A stretch of 64,000 bases of DNA. Source: an uncultured Photobacterium sp. GTDB lineage: Bacteria; Pseudomonadota; Gammaproteobacteria; Enterobacterales; Vibrionaceae. This document shows positions 27,801 to 36,240 of this stretch, one piece after another. Every line of letters starts with the position of its first letter. The first letter of the stretch is position 1. Both the position numbers and the translations under genes were made by a program. The stretch is taken from positions 124,001 through 188,000 of the forward strand of contig NZ_CANMZV010000003.1 in assembly GCF_947502415.1 (NCBI RefSeq), written 5' to 3'. Under the pieces are notes generated by a model. The model was not told where the DNA came from, did no database searches, and saw nothing but the letters and a program-made list of their open reading frames with translations.

Positions 27801-28674
27801 ACAGCGCAGCCACATAGTTTCCGTCAATGGCAAATATATCATGGGCATAAGCACGGTAATGAGTCAGCTCCTGAGACTGTAAATCAACCAAGAACAAGCC
27901 ATTAACCGTACCAACCCACAAGCCAAGGCCAGTTTCAGTCATACTAGTAACAAACTCAGGAGGACTAAATACGCCATACGAGGCAACAAAGGGAAGTCCT
28001 TCCCGGGAATAAAACAATCCCTTTCTGGTGCCAACCCAAAGCTTTTTACTGTTGTCTTCAAATAGCGCCGTAATTTTTTGTTCTGTGAAAAGTGGCTCAT
28101 CCTGAAACGAACGATCTCGAAACTCATATGCCCCTAAGGGAGCCGCTACAAACAACGAGTTTCCTGCAGCATAGAGCCCCGATAGATCCAGTCCTTTCGG
28201 ATAAGCATAAAACACCCATTGTTGCTGACTATCGGATACCGCATATAAACCATCTCCGCCGGCATACCAAATGTCTTGACCTATTTTCTCCACAAACTGC
28301 ACCGCAGACGAGCCAAGCGCTACCGGAGAAAGTCGGGCTGTACCTGGTGAATATTTGAAAGCCAGGCCATCTTTTACCAACCACAGCAGGTGCCCGGCCA
28401 TCACCATATCCGTTACACCGCTAATGACATCACCATTACTGTCTGTTGCATTATTTAAACGCTGGCCATCATAAAAAACCAGCCTATCCTGTTTATCAAT
28501 GAACCAAAGGCCCCCATTGGCGTTACTGTGCATCTGATTAGCAATAGCTACACTTCCCCTAGTCTGATGAGACAAAGAATAAAAAAGCGTATTTTTCCCA
28601 GGATCGGCAACAGCCGTAAAACTGTTCATAAGAACAAAAAAGCAAGCAAAAAAGAAGGCAAAGACATTATTCAT
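24817..28674 (-). CDS. Hybrid sensor/response regulator with AraC output (HTCS type), phosphorelay residues degenerate
   Basis: A 1285-residue one-protein two-component regulator. Domains in order are a signal peptide (1-23), periplasmic Reg_prop beta-propeller repeats (to about 650), a Y_Y_Y domain (about 655-720), one membrane helix (about 727-750), a HisKA-like region, a HATPase with N-box GNLLSNALKYT and DTGKGIAMD plus GFGLGLS, a receiver (about 1030-1145) and an AraC helix-turn-helix (about 1175-1280). The H box reads LSNEMRIPL, with Asn801 where the phospho-accepting His is expected. The receiver keeps Asp1079 and a late Lys but its acidic pocket reads VASTD. Ligand unknown; related proteins sense glycans. 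Confidence 0.88.
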   Translation of the reverse strand: MNNVFAFFFACFFVLMNSFTAVADPGKNTLFYSLSHQTRGSVAIANQMHSNANGGLWFIDKQDRLVFYDGQRLNNATDSNGDVISGVTDMVMAGHLLWLVKDGLAFKYSPGTARLSPVALGSSAVQFVEKIGQDIWYAGGDGLYAVSDSQQQWVFYAYPKGLDLSGLYAAGNSLFVAAPLGAYEFRDRSFQDEPLFTEQKITALFEDNSKKLWVGTRKGLFYSREGLPFVASYGVFSPPEFVTSMTETGLGLWVGTVNGLFLVDLQSQELTHYRAYAHDIFAIDGNYVAALLRDEQGSLWVSTNKGINYLPRISSNFRRLRFGRDTDLLQASQINDVVQLGDGQIWLATDNGLTELSETLEVVRTLPSFGKVNDMAYRDGKLWLATETGLKIYVLATGKWGGRPLPEWFKDEHVISVTVDHYGSVWIGMASHLYRFWPDSEELISFGRHWTQSPSGSEVVTSVFEDSEQQIWVGTDYALYHFEAGRLNLVEESIGQGGVLDIYEDRIAQLWVVNNDSLQQAQNITQFHLKTISMMGSRTTPYCAVAAEGGIWLGSSKGLSHYSFSGQLKQHFSPPFGVLDNEFYSQSCLYLQSGKLLFASRVGLLAVNPDVLQALEHPLSTARISSIQVDQKQRFFTDFREQELAVPFGSAINFQVGRLPFSGLESLQYRLAGGRDESWKRLDGSILVFDALDPGLYQLELRSGFLPMELSSPISYPFQVKRPWYFSYWLLSITAVFLLVLFLCAMLWRSRGYHNQNLQLKEAVFRKTEKIELHKKQLYASNKQLQQILHMRQQFMAQLSNEMRIPLVHTLEPLKRMSASGSKEWGESLNVVSRNVERALYLTEQLLNRDALAFVEPERACEQLVSPLIQACCMSWQMEAEQKGIILCVEDETEGLSVKMAPYHLEIVIGNLLSNALKYTESQGCISVMVKQKQLDLVLSVSDTGKGIAMDARANIFNCYFKEDGDYNLESGFGLGLSTVKQLVECYRGEISVISYQGIGSEFIVTLPLYRESNTTVAVNSGQTDKRDELPCLLVASTDKEVMTCLSALLKGFHLIMARDGYEAVILARENQPDMVLCDLALPGLDGLEVFERLQREPINGSAIFVLFLAEGEHYCVSDHSPILAATIDKPLDADSVLNQIMRFLGKNRPAEFDGIPEHNIAPVPETEVATPWRVNVISLVENHFHDPDFGTSMAAKALFMSERSLQRKFKQEFGMSLKDYIIKFRFQQAKLMLRQGDRISDVALSCGFNEPSYFSACFKRCFGMTPSQYASKYQKIKCQKVKAY

Positions 28675-28796
28675 AATCAGCTAGAACGACTTAGATTCAG
28701 CGCAAGGCAGTGATATCAAATAAATTTCGGCCGATTATTATGCAATAGGGAGCTATCAAATATGGATTGGATTTTATAAATTGTGGGAGCAGGTAT

Positions 28797-28827
28797 AAAA
28801 AAAGCGCACTGCTGTGCGCTTTTTTTT
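28797..28827 (-). terminator. Terminator of mepM
   Basis: AAAAAAAGCGCAC and GTGCGCTTTTTTT pair around TGCT and overlap the mepM stop codon. T runs occur on both strands. Confidence 0.88.
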
Positions 28828-30181
28828 AACCCGGCATTACTGCTAGCAATTTCTGCCTTTCATCTCTTGCCAGCTTAACAAACTTGCCTCGCTGCCCAGA
28901 GGTAACCGGTTCGGCTTGTGGAAGAGGAACTCTCATCGCATTCACCGGACGGTTTTTCTTAATCAATTCATAATGAAGATGCGGCCCTGTCGAACGACCA
29001 GTATTACCGCTCAGGGCAATACGCTGCCCCATCTTCACCTTGTCCCCGACCTTAACCAGCAAACGATGCAAATGAAGGTATCGGGTCATATATTCACGAC
29101 CGTGTTTAATCACCACGTAATTACCAGCAAGCCGGTGCTTTCTGGCCTTCACAACCACACCATCACCAGCGGCTAGTACTGGTGTACCAATTGGTGTCGC
29201 AAAATCAGTACCGTTATGCGGCGATGTACGCCTGGTGATCGGATGCTTACGCGTCGGATTAAATGATGAACTGATCCGGTAGCGTTTACCAAGGGGGATC
29301 CGGCGAAGAGCCCGGTTCAGACTTTTACCTTCACCATCATAAAATTGACCGTCTTCATGACGCATAACAAACACTTCACGGCTACCACTGAGGTAATAAA
29401 GTGCCTTCACGTCACCGCGGTTAACCGCCTTACCATCAATAAACTCACGATTGACCGTAACAGCAAAGCGATCACCTTTGCGCACCTCACGGCCAAAATC
29501 GAAACGCCATTGCAAAGCCTGTACTAAGGTCTGGATCTGACTTGGTGACAACCCGGCAGATCGAGCTGACTGATAAAAGCTGCCAGAGATCCGGCCGGTC
29601 AACACCACCGGTTTAATCTCGCCACTCTCTTCCAGTTCCTTAAATTTATAACCTTGCGCCGTCAGCGTATACGTATCTGTAATTTTTGCGCTGCGCTTAA
29701 TGCTCAACGCTTCTATCCGGCCGTCATCATTGACAGACCATTCCAGCATCTGACCGACACCTAGATTCTGAACCGATTTATTCACATCGATCAAACGATA
29801 CATGTCGGCTAGCGGTAGTGCATATTGAGAGAAAATCTCTCCCAACGTCTCACCGGAAGCAACTTTATGATTATGAGCAACAGCCACCACACCTTCCAGC
29901 TGCTGTTCAAGCTCATCTTTCGGCGCTAGGAATTCGGGATCCAGAGGGTCGAGAACCACCCCCATTGGTTCACTGTGCTGTTCTGAGAGCACATCCAAAT
30001 CATCCATAGCAATGTCAACTTCAACCCGCCCATCCGATGAAAACGAAGAGGATTTATAAAACGGGGATAACGGCTGCCATATCACTGCAGCCGCAACAAT
30101 TAATGACGTTGAGACAAAAGCAACCCGATGCTGGCGAGGCAGTTGTTTTAAAGATAAAACCGCAACCTTAAATATTTTCAT
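28826..30181 (-). CDS. mepM: Murein DD-endopeptidase MepM (M23 family)
   Basis: A 451-residue zinc metallopeptidase that cuts peptidoglycan cross-links to allow wall growth. One N-terminal membrane anchor (about residues 20-40) is followed by an OapA/LysM-like segment (HKVASGETLGEIFSQY), a middle domain and the C-terminal M23 domain with HNGTDFA (His and Asp ligands) and GPHLHYEL (HxH). It overlaps the znuA stop codon by one base (TAATG), so it is translated from the znuA transcript and likely shares Zur control. Confidence 0.92.
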   Translation of the reverse strand: MKIFKVAVLSLKQLPRQHRVAFVSTSLIVAAAVIWQPLSPFYKSSSFSSDGRVEVDIAMDDLDVLSEQHSEPMGVVLDPLDPEFLAPKDELEQQLEGVVAVAHNHKVASGETLGEIFSQYALPLADMYRLIDVNKSVQNLGVGQMLEWSVNDDGRIEALSIKRSAKITDTYTLTAQGYKFKELEESGEIKPVVLTGRISGSFYQSARSAGLSPSQIQTLVQALQWRFDFGREVRKGDRFAVTVNREFIDGKAVNRGDVKALYYLSGSREVFVMRHEDGQFYDGEGKSLNRALRRIPLGKRYRISSSFNPTRKHPITRRTSPHNGTDFATPIGTPVLAAGDGVVVKARKHRLAGNYVVIKHGREYMTRYLHLHRLLVKVGDKVKMGQRIALSGNTGRSTGPHLHYELIKKNRPVNAMRVPLPQAEPVTSGQRGKFVKLARDERQKLLAVMPG

Positions 30182-31077
30182 TATTGTTTAAGACACTTAA
30201 TATAACTTTGTCCCAATTCATGTAAGAATCGAATATATCCTCCTTTTTCCTCAGCAATCTCCGTTGCCATCGGATCAAGGGTTCCTACATTGACATGAGT
30301 CCCACTTACTACACTTTTAATAACGGACGGAGAGAACTGCGGCTCACTGAATACACATTGTGCCTGCTTGTTCTGCAATGACCGTCGAATGGTAACCAAG
30401 GTTTTTGCACCCGGACGGCGATCCGGATCGACAGTAAAATGCCCCAGGTTATTTAATCCAAATTGTTCTTCAAAATAGCCATAAGCATCGTGAAAAACAT
30501 AATAGCCGTGATCTGCCAGCGGTTTGAGTTCCGCATTGAGTTCTTCAATGGCTTTTTCCACTTCAGAAACAAACCGTGAAAGGTTATCTTTATACCGACT
30601 TTTATGCAAAGGATCCAGCTGAATCAAGGCTTCCGTGATCACCAGCGCAACCTGGACAGACTGCTTCGGGCCTAGCCAAAAATGCGGATCAATCCCATCA
30701 TGGCTATGGGAATGATCACCATGATGGATCTCTGCACCATGCTCATAATGGCGGAAATCAATGGTATGTTTCTGAGTCAAGGCCAGGCTGTTTTTCTTGT
30801 TTTCCAACATTTTAGTCAGGAACATTTCCAGCTCAGGACCACCCCAGATCACCAGATCTGCATCACGTAGTTTTTTGACATCTGACGGACGAAGCGCATA
30901 ATCATGCGGAGATGTGCCCGGTGGCAGCAAATATTCACTCTGCGCAACACCGTCAGTCAGCTCCTGAACAATTAAGTTAAGCGGTTTTACTGTTGTAACC
31001 ACATTTAACTCGCTGGCGGAAAGACAAAAGGAAAAAAGTAAAGCTAAAGAGCTGCAACAAAGTAGCAATCGGCGCAT
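30181..31077 (-). CDS. znuA: High-affinity zinc-binding protein ZnuA
   Basis: The periplasmic receptor of the ZnuABC importer, 298 residues. The signal peptide ends near LSASE. Metal ligands include His in GTSPHDYALRPSD, in a His-rich loop (HYEHGAEIHHGDHSHSHDG) followed by DPHFWLG, and in YYVFHDAYGYFE. The late DPMATEI supplies the last ligand region. It is divergent from znuCB across a Zur box and upstream of mepM. Confidence 0.95.
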   Translation of the reverse strand: MRRLLLCCSSLALLFSFCLSASELNVVTTVKPLNLIVQELTDGVAQSEYLLPPGTSPHDYALRPSDVKKLRDADLVIWGGPELEMFLTKMLENKKNSLALTQKHTIDFRHYEHGAEIHHGDHSHSHDGIDPHFWLGPKQSVQVALVITEALIQLDPLHKSRYKDNLSRFVSEVEKAIEELNAELKPLADHGYYVFHDAYGYFEEQFGLNNLGHFTVDPDRRPGAKTLVTIRRSLQNKQAQCVFSEPQFSPSVIKSVVSGTHVNVGTLDPMATEIAEEKGGYIRFLHELGQSYIKCLKQ

Positions 31078-31116
31078 GATGTTTTCCGAAATAATAATTA
31101 ATTACAAAACCGAGTT

Positions 31117-31140
31117 GATAATGTTATATTATAACATCTC
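31117..31140. promoter_or_regulatory. Zur box between znuA and znuC
   Basis: It contains ATGTTATATTATAACAT, a perfect 17-base palindrome matching the core of the E. coli Zur operator GAAATGTTATANTATAACATTTC. It sits centrally between the two divergent start codons, so a single site can repress both arms when zinc is sufficient. Confidence 0.9.
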
Positions 31141-31168
31141 AGTTTGGCAAATACCTTAAGCACTTTTT

Positions 31169-31936
31169 ATGACAACCCTAGTTGAACTACAAACTGTTAC
31201 CGTTACCTTCGGGGAGCGTCACGTACTCGACCAAGTGTCGATAAAACTTGAACGAGGCCAAATCACAACCCTGATTGGTCCAAACGGCGCAGGTAAATCA
31301 ACGCTGGTAAAAGTAATTACCGGCCTTCGCAAACCAACTTCAGGGAAAGTTATTCGCCAGAAAGGAGCCCGGGTCGGTTATGTTCCGCAAAAACTCCAAT
31401 TAAACTCTGCGTTACCACTCACGGTTGATCGCTTCATGCGGCTGGTTGGTCGGTACTCAGAAAATGAAAAAATTGAAGCCCTGAAACTGGTTGGTGGCGT
31501 TCATCTTCACCACAGCAACATGCATTCACTCTCCGGGGGCGAAATGCAGCGTGTCCTGTTGGCCCGGGCACTGCTTCAACATCCGGATATACTGGTACTT
31601 GATGAACCGGTTCAAGGGGTCGATGTTAATGGCCAGTTAGAGCTATACAGCTTGATCCAGTCACTACGCGATAAACTTAATTGCGCCATCTTGATGGTTT
31701 CACATGATTTGCACTTGGTCATGGCCAAAACTGATCATGTGATCTGCCTGCACCACCATGTTTGCTGTTCAGGTGAGCCGGAGGCTATTACCAGCCATCC
31801 GTCCTATGTCGCTCTGTTCGGTCAACAGCAGAGTGAACAACTGGCACTCTATCACCACCAACATAACCATGAACATGATCTTGCCGGCAGCCCTATAGGC
31901 CCTTGCCAGCACCACCAAGAACAAAAAAAACAATAA
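31169..31936 (+). CDS. znuC: Zinc ABC transporter ATP-binding protein ZnuC
   Basis: A 255-residue ABC ATPase. Walker A is GPNGAGKST, the signature LSGGEMQRV, Walker B LVLDEPVQGVD and the H-loop SHDLHLV. The C-terminus is rich in His (HHQHNHEHD), typical of ZnuC. It powers ZnuB-mediated zinc uptake. It is followed ten bases later by znuB. Confidence 0.95.
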   Translation: MTTLVELQTVTVTFGERHVLDQVSIKLERGQITTLIGPNGAGKSTLVKVITGLRKPTSGKVIRQKGARVGYVPQKLQLNSALPLTVDRFMRLVGRYSENEKIEALKLVGGVHLHHSNMHSLSGGEMQRVLLARALLQHPDILVLDEPVQGVDVNGQLELYSLIQSLRDKLNCAILMVSHDLHLVMAKTDHVICLHHHVCCSGEPEAITSHPSYVALFGQQQSEQLALYHHQHNHEHDLAGSPIGPCQHHQEQKKQ

Positions 31937-31946
31937 GAGATAGACC

Positions 31947-32732
31947 ATGCTTGAATTTATTCTGCCAGCTCTCATTGCCGGTATCGGTATTGCCGTCCTT
32001 GCAGGACCTCTAGGTTCTTTTATTGTCTGGCGCAAAATGGCCTATTTTGGCGATACCCTTTCCCATGCATCTCTGCTGGGTATTGCCCTCGGCTTCCTTT
32101 TCAATATCAACCTGAACCTGGCACTGATCATTTGCTGCCTGTCAATTGCAGTCATTTTAGTGAGCTTGCAAAAACAAAAGTATGTCGCCACTGATACTTT
32201 GCTTGGCATACTATCGCACAGTGCCCTCTCCCTTGGCTTGGTTGCCGTCAGCTTCCTTGATCATGTACGTATCGACCTGATGGCATATTTGTTTGGCGAT
32301 CTGCTGGCTGTTACCACAAATGACCTGATGTGGATTTATGGCGGTGGCGTGATTGTCATGGCATTGCTGGTTACCTTATGGCGCCCGCTGCTATCAATGA
32401 CAGTCAATGAGGAGCTGGCCCAGGTTGAAGGCGTGAATGTTGATCTCATGCGCTTGATACTGATGCTTATGGTCGGCTTAGTGATCGCCGTTGCAATGAA
32501 GTTCGTTGGTGCACTAATCATTACATCACTGCTAATTATTCCAGCAGCAACCGCACGCCGCTTCTCCCACAGTCCTGAATTCATGGCTGGGCTAGCATCG
32601 GTGATCGGCTCTGTCGCAGTTGTTCTCGGACTGGCAATGTCATGGCATTATGATACACCGGCAGGCCCTTCTGTCGTTGTTTCGGCAGCCGCCATATTTA
32701 TGCTTAGCCAGCTAAAAAGAGCTGAAAGCTAA
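31947..32732 (+). CDS. znuB: Zinc ABC transporter permease ZnuB
   Basis: A 261-residue inner-membrane permease of the ABC-3 family with seven or eight hydrophobic helices. Family segments include [15 protein letters not shown] near the start and [20 protein letters not shown] in the second half. It forms the channel for zinc delivered by ZnuA. It is the last gene of znuCB. Confidence 0.94.
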   Translation: MLEFILPALIAGIGIAVLAGPLGSFIVWRKMAYFGDTLSHASLLGIALGFLFNINLNLALIICCLSIAVILVSLQKQKYVATDTLLGILSHSALSLGLVAVSFLDHVRIDLMAYLFGDLLAVTTNDLMWIYGGGVIVMALLVTLWRPLLSMTVNEELAQVEGVNVDLMRLILMLMVGLVIAVAMKFVGALIITSLLIIPAATARRFSHSPEFMAGLASVIGSVAVVLGLAMSWHYDTPAGPSVVVSAAAIFMLSQLKRAES

Positions 32733-32767
32733 TATCACAACCGCCACAAGCCGTGGCTTATAGACAA

Positions 32768-32797
32768 CAAAAAACCCGCCATCAAAGGCGGGTTTTC
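32768..32797 (+). terminator. Bidirectional terminator between znuB and sucD
   Basis: AAAACCCGCC and GGCGGGTTTT pair around ATCAAA between convergent operons. Confidence 0.88.
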
Positions 32798-32816
32798 ATT
32801 ATCAAATCAATCTGTT

Positions 32817-33689
32817 TTACCAACCAGTCACTTCGCGTAGTGCCTTACCGATTTCAGCCAAACTCTTAACAGTCTTAACACCGGCAGATTCGAGAGCCTG
32901 GAATTTATCATCGGCGGTTCCCTTACCACCAGAAATAATCGCACCGGCATGTCCCATACGCTTACCCGGAGGTGCTGTCACACCGGCGATATAAGAAACA
33001 ACAGGCTTAGTGACATGTTCTTTGATGTAAGCAGCAGCTTCTTCTTCAGCGGTACCGCCAATCTCACCGATCATCACAATCGCCTCGGTGGCTGGATCAT
33101 TTTCAAACATCTCAAGAATATCGGTAAAGTTCGAACCTGGGATCGGATCACCACCGATACCGACACAAGTTGACTGACCAAAGCCTTCATCAGTGGTTTG
33201 CTTGACAGCTTCATAAGTCAACGTACCCGAGCGAGATACAATACCCACTTTACCCGGTTTGTGGATATGACCCGGCATAATACCAATCTTACATTCATCA
33301 GGCGTGATCACCCCAGGGCAGTTTGGGCCGATCATGCGAACACCCGACTCATCAAGACGAATTTTCACTTCCAGCATATCCAGAGTCGGAATACCTTCAG
33401 TGATAGTCACAATTAGCTCGATACCCGCATCAATGGCCTCAAGGATCGCGTCTTTGCAAAACGGGGCCGGTACATAAATGACCGTGGCTGTTGCGCCTGT
33501 GTCTTCCACCGCTTCACGTACAGTGTTAAACACAGGCAATCCCAGGTGAGTAGAACCACCTTTACCTGGCGATACACCACCAACCATCTGCGAACCATAT
33601 TCGATAGCCTGTTCAGAATGGAATGTCCCCTGACCGCCGGTAAATCCCTGGCAAATGACTTTAGTATCTTTATTAATTAGAACAGACAT
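32817..33689 (-). CDS. sucD: Succinyl-CoA synthetase alpha subunit
   Basis: A 290-residue subunit binding CoA and carrying the phosphohistidine, found in [10 protein letters not shown] (about residue 247). The N-terminus [18 protein letters not shown] is the CoA-binding Rossmann start, and GPNCPGVI is also typical. It converts succinyl-CoA to succinate with nucleotide triphosphate formation. Its ATG overlaps the sucC stop by one base. Confidence 0.97.
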   Translation of the reverse strand: MSVLINKDTKVICQGFTGGQGTFHSEQAIEYGSQMVGGVSPGKGGSTHLGLPVFNTVREAVEDTGATATVIYVPAPFCKDAILEAIDAGIELIVTITEGIPTLDMLEVKIRLDESGVRMIGPNCPGVITPDECKIGIMPGHIHKPGKVGIVSRSGTLTYEAVKQTTDEGFGQSTCVGIGGDPIPGSNFTDILEMFENDPATEAIVMIGEIGGTAEEEAAAYIKEHVTKPVVSYIAGVTAPPGKRMGHAGAIISGGKGTADDKFQALESAGVKTVKSLAEIGKALREVTGW

Positions 33690-34855
33690 TATTTACCCTC
33701 CGACGCAGCAACGACTTTTTCAGCTGCTTCAGTTAGGGACGTCGCAGCAATAATATTCAGACCACTTTTCGCCAGTGTTTCCGCCCCCAGTACCGCGTTA
33801 TTTCCTTCAAGGCGAACTACGACCGGCACTTCAACACCGACTTCTTCAACTGCACCGATAATCCCTTCGGCAATTAAGTCACAACGGACAATACCGCCGA
33901 AAATATTAACTAATACCGCTTTGACGTTACTGTCTGACAAAATAATCTTGAATGCTTCAGTCACGCGCTCTTTGGTTGCACCGCCCCCAACATCAAGGAA
34001 ATTGGCTGGCTGACCACCATGTAGATTAACGATATCCATGGTTCCCATCGCCAATCCGGCCCCATTGACCATACAGCCAATACTGCCATCAAGTGCTACA
34101 TAATTTAGCTCCCATTGTGCAGCATGCGCTTCACGTTCGTCTTCTTGCGAGGGATCATGCATTTCACGTAGCTTTGGCTGGCGATACAGCGCATTGGAAT
34201 CAATGTTAATTTTGCCATCCAAACACAACAGATTGTCGTCACCAGTAATGACCAATGGATTAATTTCAAGTAAAGCCAAGTCATAATCGGCAAACATGTT
34301 GCCCAAACCAAGGAATATTTTAGTGAACTGCTTGATCTGATCGCCTTTCAGGCCAAGCTTGAATGCCAGCTCACGGCCTTGATACGGTTGAGGGCCGACC
34401 AGCGGATCAATCGCCGCTTTGTGGATCAATTCCGGTGTTTCTTCAGCCACTTTCTCAATTTCCATACCACCTTCAGTCGATGCCATGAAAACGATACGGC
34501 GAGAAGCACGGTCTACCACCGCGCCAAGATAGAGTTCATTAGCAATGTTCGAAGCTTCTTCAACCAAAATCTTTGCAACAGGCTGACCATTGGCATCTGT
34601 CTGATAAGTTACCAAGTTCTTGCCTAGCCATTTCTGCGCAAACTCTTTGATACCTTCTTTGGTGTCATGCAATTCTACCCCGCCCGCTTTACCGCGGCCG
34701 CCGGCGTGAACCTGGCATTTGACAACCCACTTGTCACCACTGATTTTACCAGCAGCTTCCGCCGCTTCTTGTGGTGTATCACAAGCATAGCCTTCTGGAA
34801 CTGGCAAACCGTACTCAGCAAATAGCTGTTTTGCCTGGTATTCGTGCAGATTCAT
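33689..34855 (-). CDS. sucC: Succinyl-CoA synthetase beta subunit
   Basis: A 388-residue ATP-grasp subunit that binds nucleotide and Mg2+. It begins [20 protein letters not shown] and has [12 protein letters not shown] and the [11 protein letters not shown] and NIFGGI segments. It partners SucD. A hairpin terminator separates it from sucB, so it may also have separate promoter input. Confidence 0.97.
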   Translation of the reverse strand: MNLHEYQAKQLFAEYGLPVPEGYACDTPQEAAEAAGKISGDKWVVKCQVHAGGRGKAGGVELHDTKEGIKEFAQKWLGKNLVTYQTDANGQPVAKILVEEASNIANELYLGAVVDRASRRIVFMASTEGGMEIEKVAEETPELIHKAAIDPLVGPQPYQGRELAFKLGLKGDQIKQFTKIFLGLGNMFADYDLALLEINPLVITGDDNLLCLDGKINIDSNALYRQPKLREMHDPSQEDEREAHAAQWELNYVALDGSIGCMVNGAGLAMGTMDIVNLHGGQPANFLDVGGGATKERVTEAFKIILSDSNVKAVLVNIFGGIVRCDLIAEGIIGAVEEVGVEVPVVVRLEGNNAVLGAETLAKSGLNIIAATSLTEAAEKVVAASEGK

Positions 34856-34955
34856 GATGTTCTATCCGTTGTCATATCCCTTGGGGGGACTTGTTATATC
34901 CATCTGAAATACTCTGAGGTATTTCTTCGTCAATAAGACCTAATAACAAATAAAA

Positions 34956-34978
34956 GCCGGACGTAGAGCCAGTCCGGC
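34956..34978 (-). terminator. Intra-operon terminator or attenuator between sucB and sucC
   Basis: On the minus strand GCCGGAC/GTCCGGC form a perfect seven-base stem followed by TTTTATTTG, within the 136-base gap between sucB and sucC. It may reduce sucCD relative to sucAB. Confidence 0.6.
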
Positions 34979-34991
34979 ATGGCTTAATGCA

Positions 34992-36212
34992 TTAAACGTC
35001 CAGAAGCAGACGTGTTGGATCTTCAAGAAGCTCTTTGATGGTGACCAAGAAGCCAACCGACTCTCGACCGTCAACCAGACGGTGATCGTAAGACAGCGCC
35101 AAGTACATCATCGGCAGGATCCCAACCTTACCGTCAACAGCCATCGGACGGTCCTGGATCTTATGCATACCCAGAATAGCTGACTGCGGCGGGTTGATGA
35201 TAGGCGTTGACATCAGCGAGCCAAACACACCACCATTAGTAATGGTAAAGTTACCACCAATAAGCTCATCGACCGTTAGCTTTCCGTCACGGCCTTTGAT
35301 AGCCAGCTCGCGGATAGCTTTTTCAATCTCAGCCAAGCTCAGCTTGTCACAATCACGAAGCACCGGTGTAACCAAACCACGAGGCGTAGACACCGCAATG
35401 CTCACATCGAAGAAGTTGTGATAAACAATATCATCGCCATCGAGAGAGGCATTAACCTCTGGGTAGCGCTTAAGTGCTTCGACCACAGCCTTAACGTAGA
35501 AAGACATGAAGCCCAGGCGGATACCGTGGCGTTCTTCAAAAATGTCTTTGTACTGCTTACGAAGATCCATGATTGGCTTCATGTTGACTTCGTTGAACGT
35601 AGTCAGCATCGCTGTGCTGTTTTTCGCTTCAAGCAAACGCTCAGCAACACGCTTGCGTAAACGAGTCATTGGGACGCGCTTCTCGCTACGGTGAGCCAAT
35701 GGCGCTTCAACCTTAGCCTCTACAACAGGTGCAGGAGCTTCAGGTGCTTTTGGCTTAGCTTCTTTTACAAACGCTTCAACATCTTCACGAGTAATTCGGC
35801 CACCAACACCAGTACCTTTAACATCTGATGGGCTAATGCTGTGCTCACCCAGCAGGCGGCGAACTGCCGGACTCAAAGCCTCATTGGTTTCATCACTCAA
35901 TGACGCTGTCGTGCGCTTGGTTGGCGAAGCCTCAGCTTCCGCCGGTACATCTGTTGTCGGCTCTCCGGCAACTGCACCCGCTTTAATTTTACCAATCAAC
36001 TGCTTAGTCAAAACAGTAGTACCTTCATCCTCCAGAATCGCTTCCAGAACACCATCTTCCGGCGCTGGCACTTCCAACACCACTTTGTCTGTTTCAATAT
36101 CAACCAGAACTTCATCACGTGTAACGGTATCACCTGGCTGTTTATGCCAAGTAGCCACTGTCGCATCAGCAACTGATTCAGGTAAATCAGGAACCAGAAT
36201 TTCGATCGTCAT
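34992..36212 (-). CDS. sucB: Dihydrolipoamide succinyltransferase (E2 of 2-oxoglutarate dehydrogenase)
   Basis: A 406-residue E2. The lipoyl domain (1-80) has the lipoylated Lys in [10 protein letters not shown] Pro/Ala/Glu linker follows, then a peripheral subunit-binding domain ([11 protein letters not shown]), a second linker and the catalytic acyltransferase domain with active-site [10 protein letters not shown]. It transfers the succinyl group to CoA and forms the cubic core. It lies 28 bases after sucA. Confidence 0.97.
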   Translation of the reverse strand: MTIEILVPDLPESVADATVATWHKQPGDTVTRDEVLVDIETDKVVLEVPAPEDGVLEAILEDEGTTVLTKQLIGKIKAGAVAGEPTTDVPAEAEASPTKRTTASLSDETNEALSPAVRRLLGEHSISPSDVKGTGVGGRITREDVEAFVKEAKPKAPEAPAPVVEAKVEAPLAHRSEKRVPMTRLRKRVAERLLEAKNSTAMLTTFNEVNMKPIMDLRKQYKDIFEERHGIRLGFMSFYVKAVVEALKRYPEVNASLDGDDIVYHNFFDVSIAVSTPRGLVTPVLRDCDKLSLAEIEKAIRELAIKGRDGKLTVDELIGGNFTITNGGVFGSLMSTPIINPPQSAILGMHKIQDRPMAVDGKVGILPMMYLALSYDHRLVDGRESVGFLVTIKELLEDPTRLLLDV

Positions 36213-36240
36213 ATCGGCTTTGTCCTTTTTGTTCCAGTTC

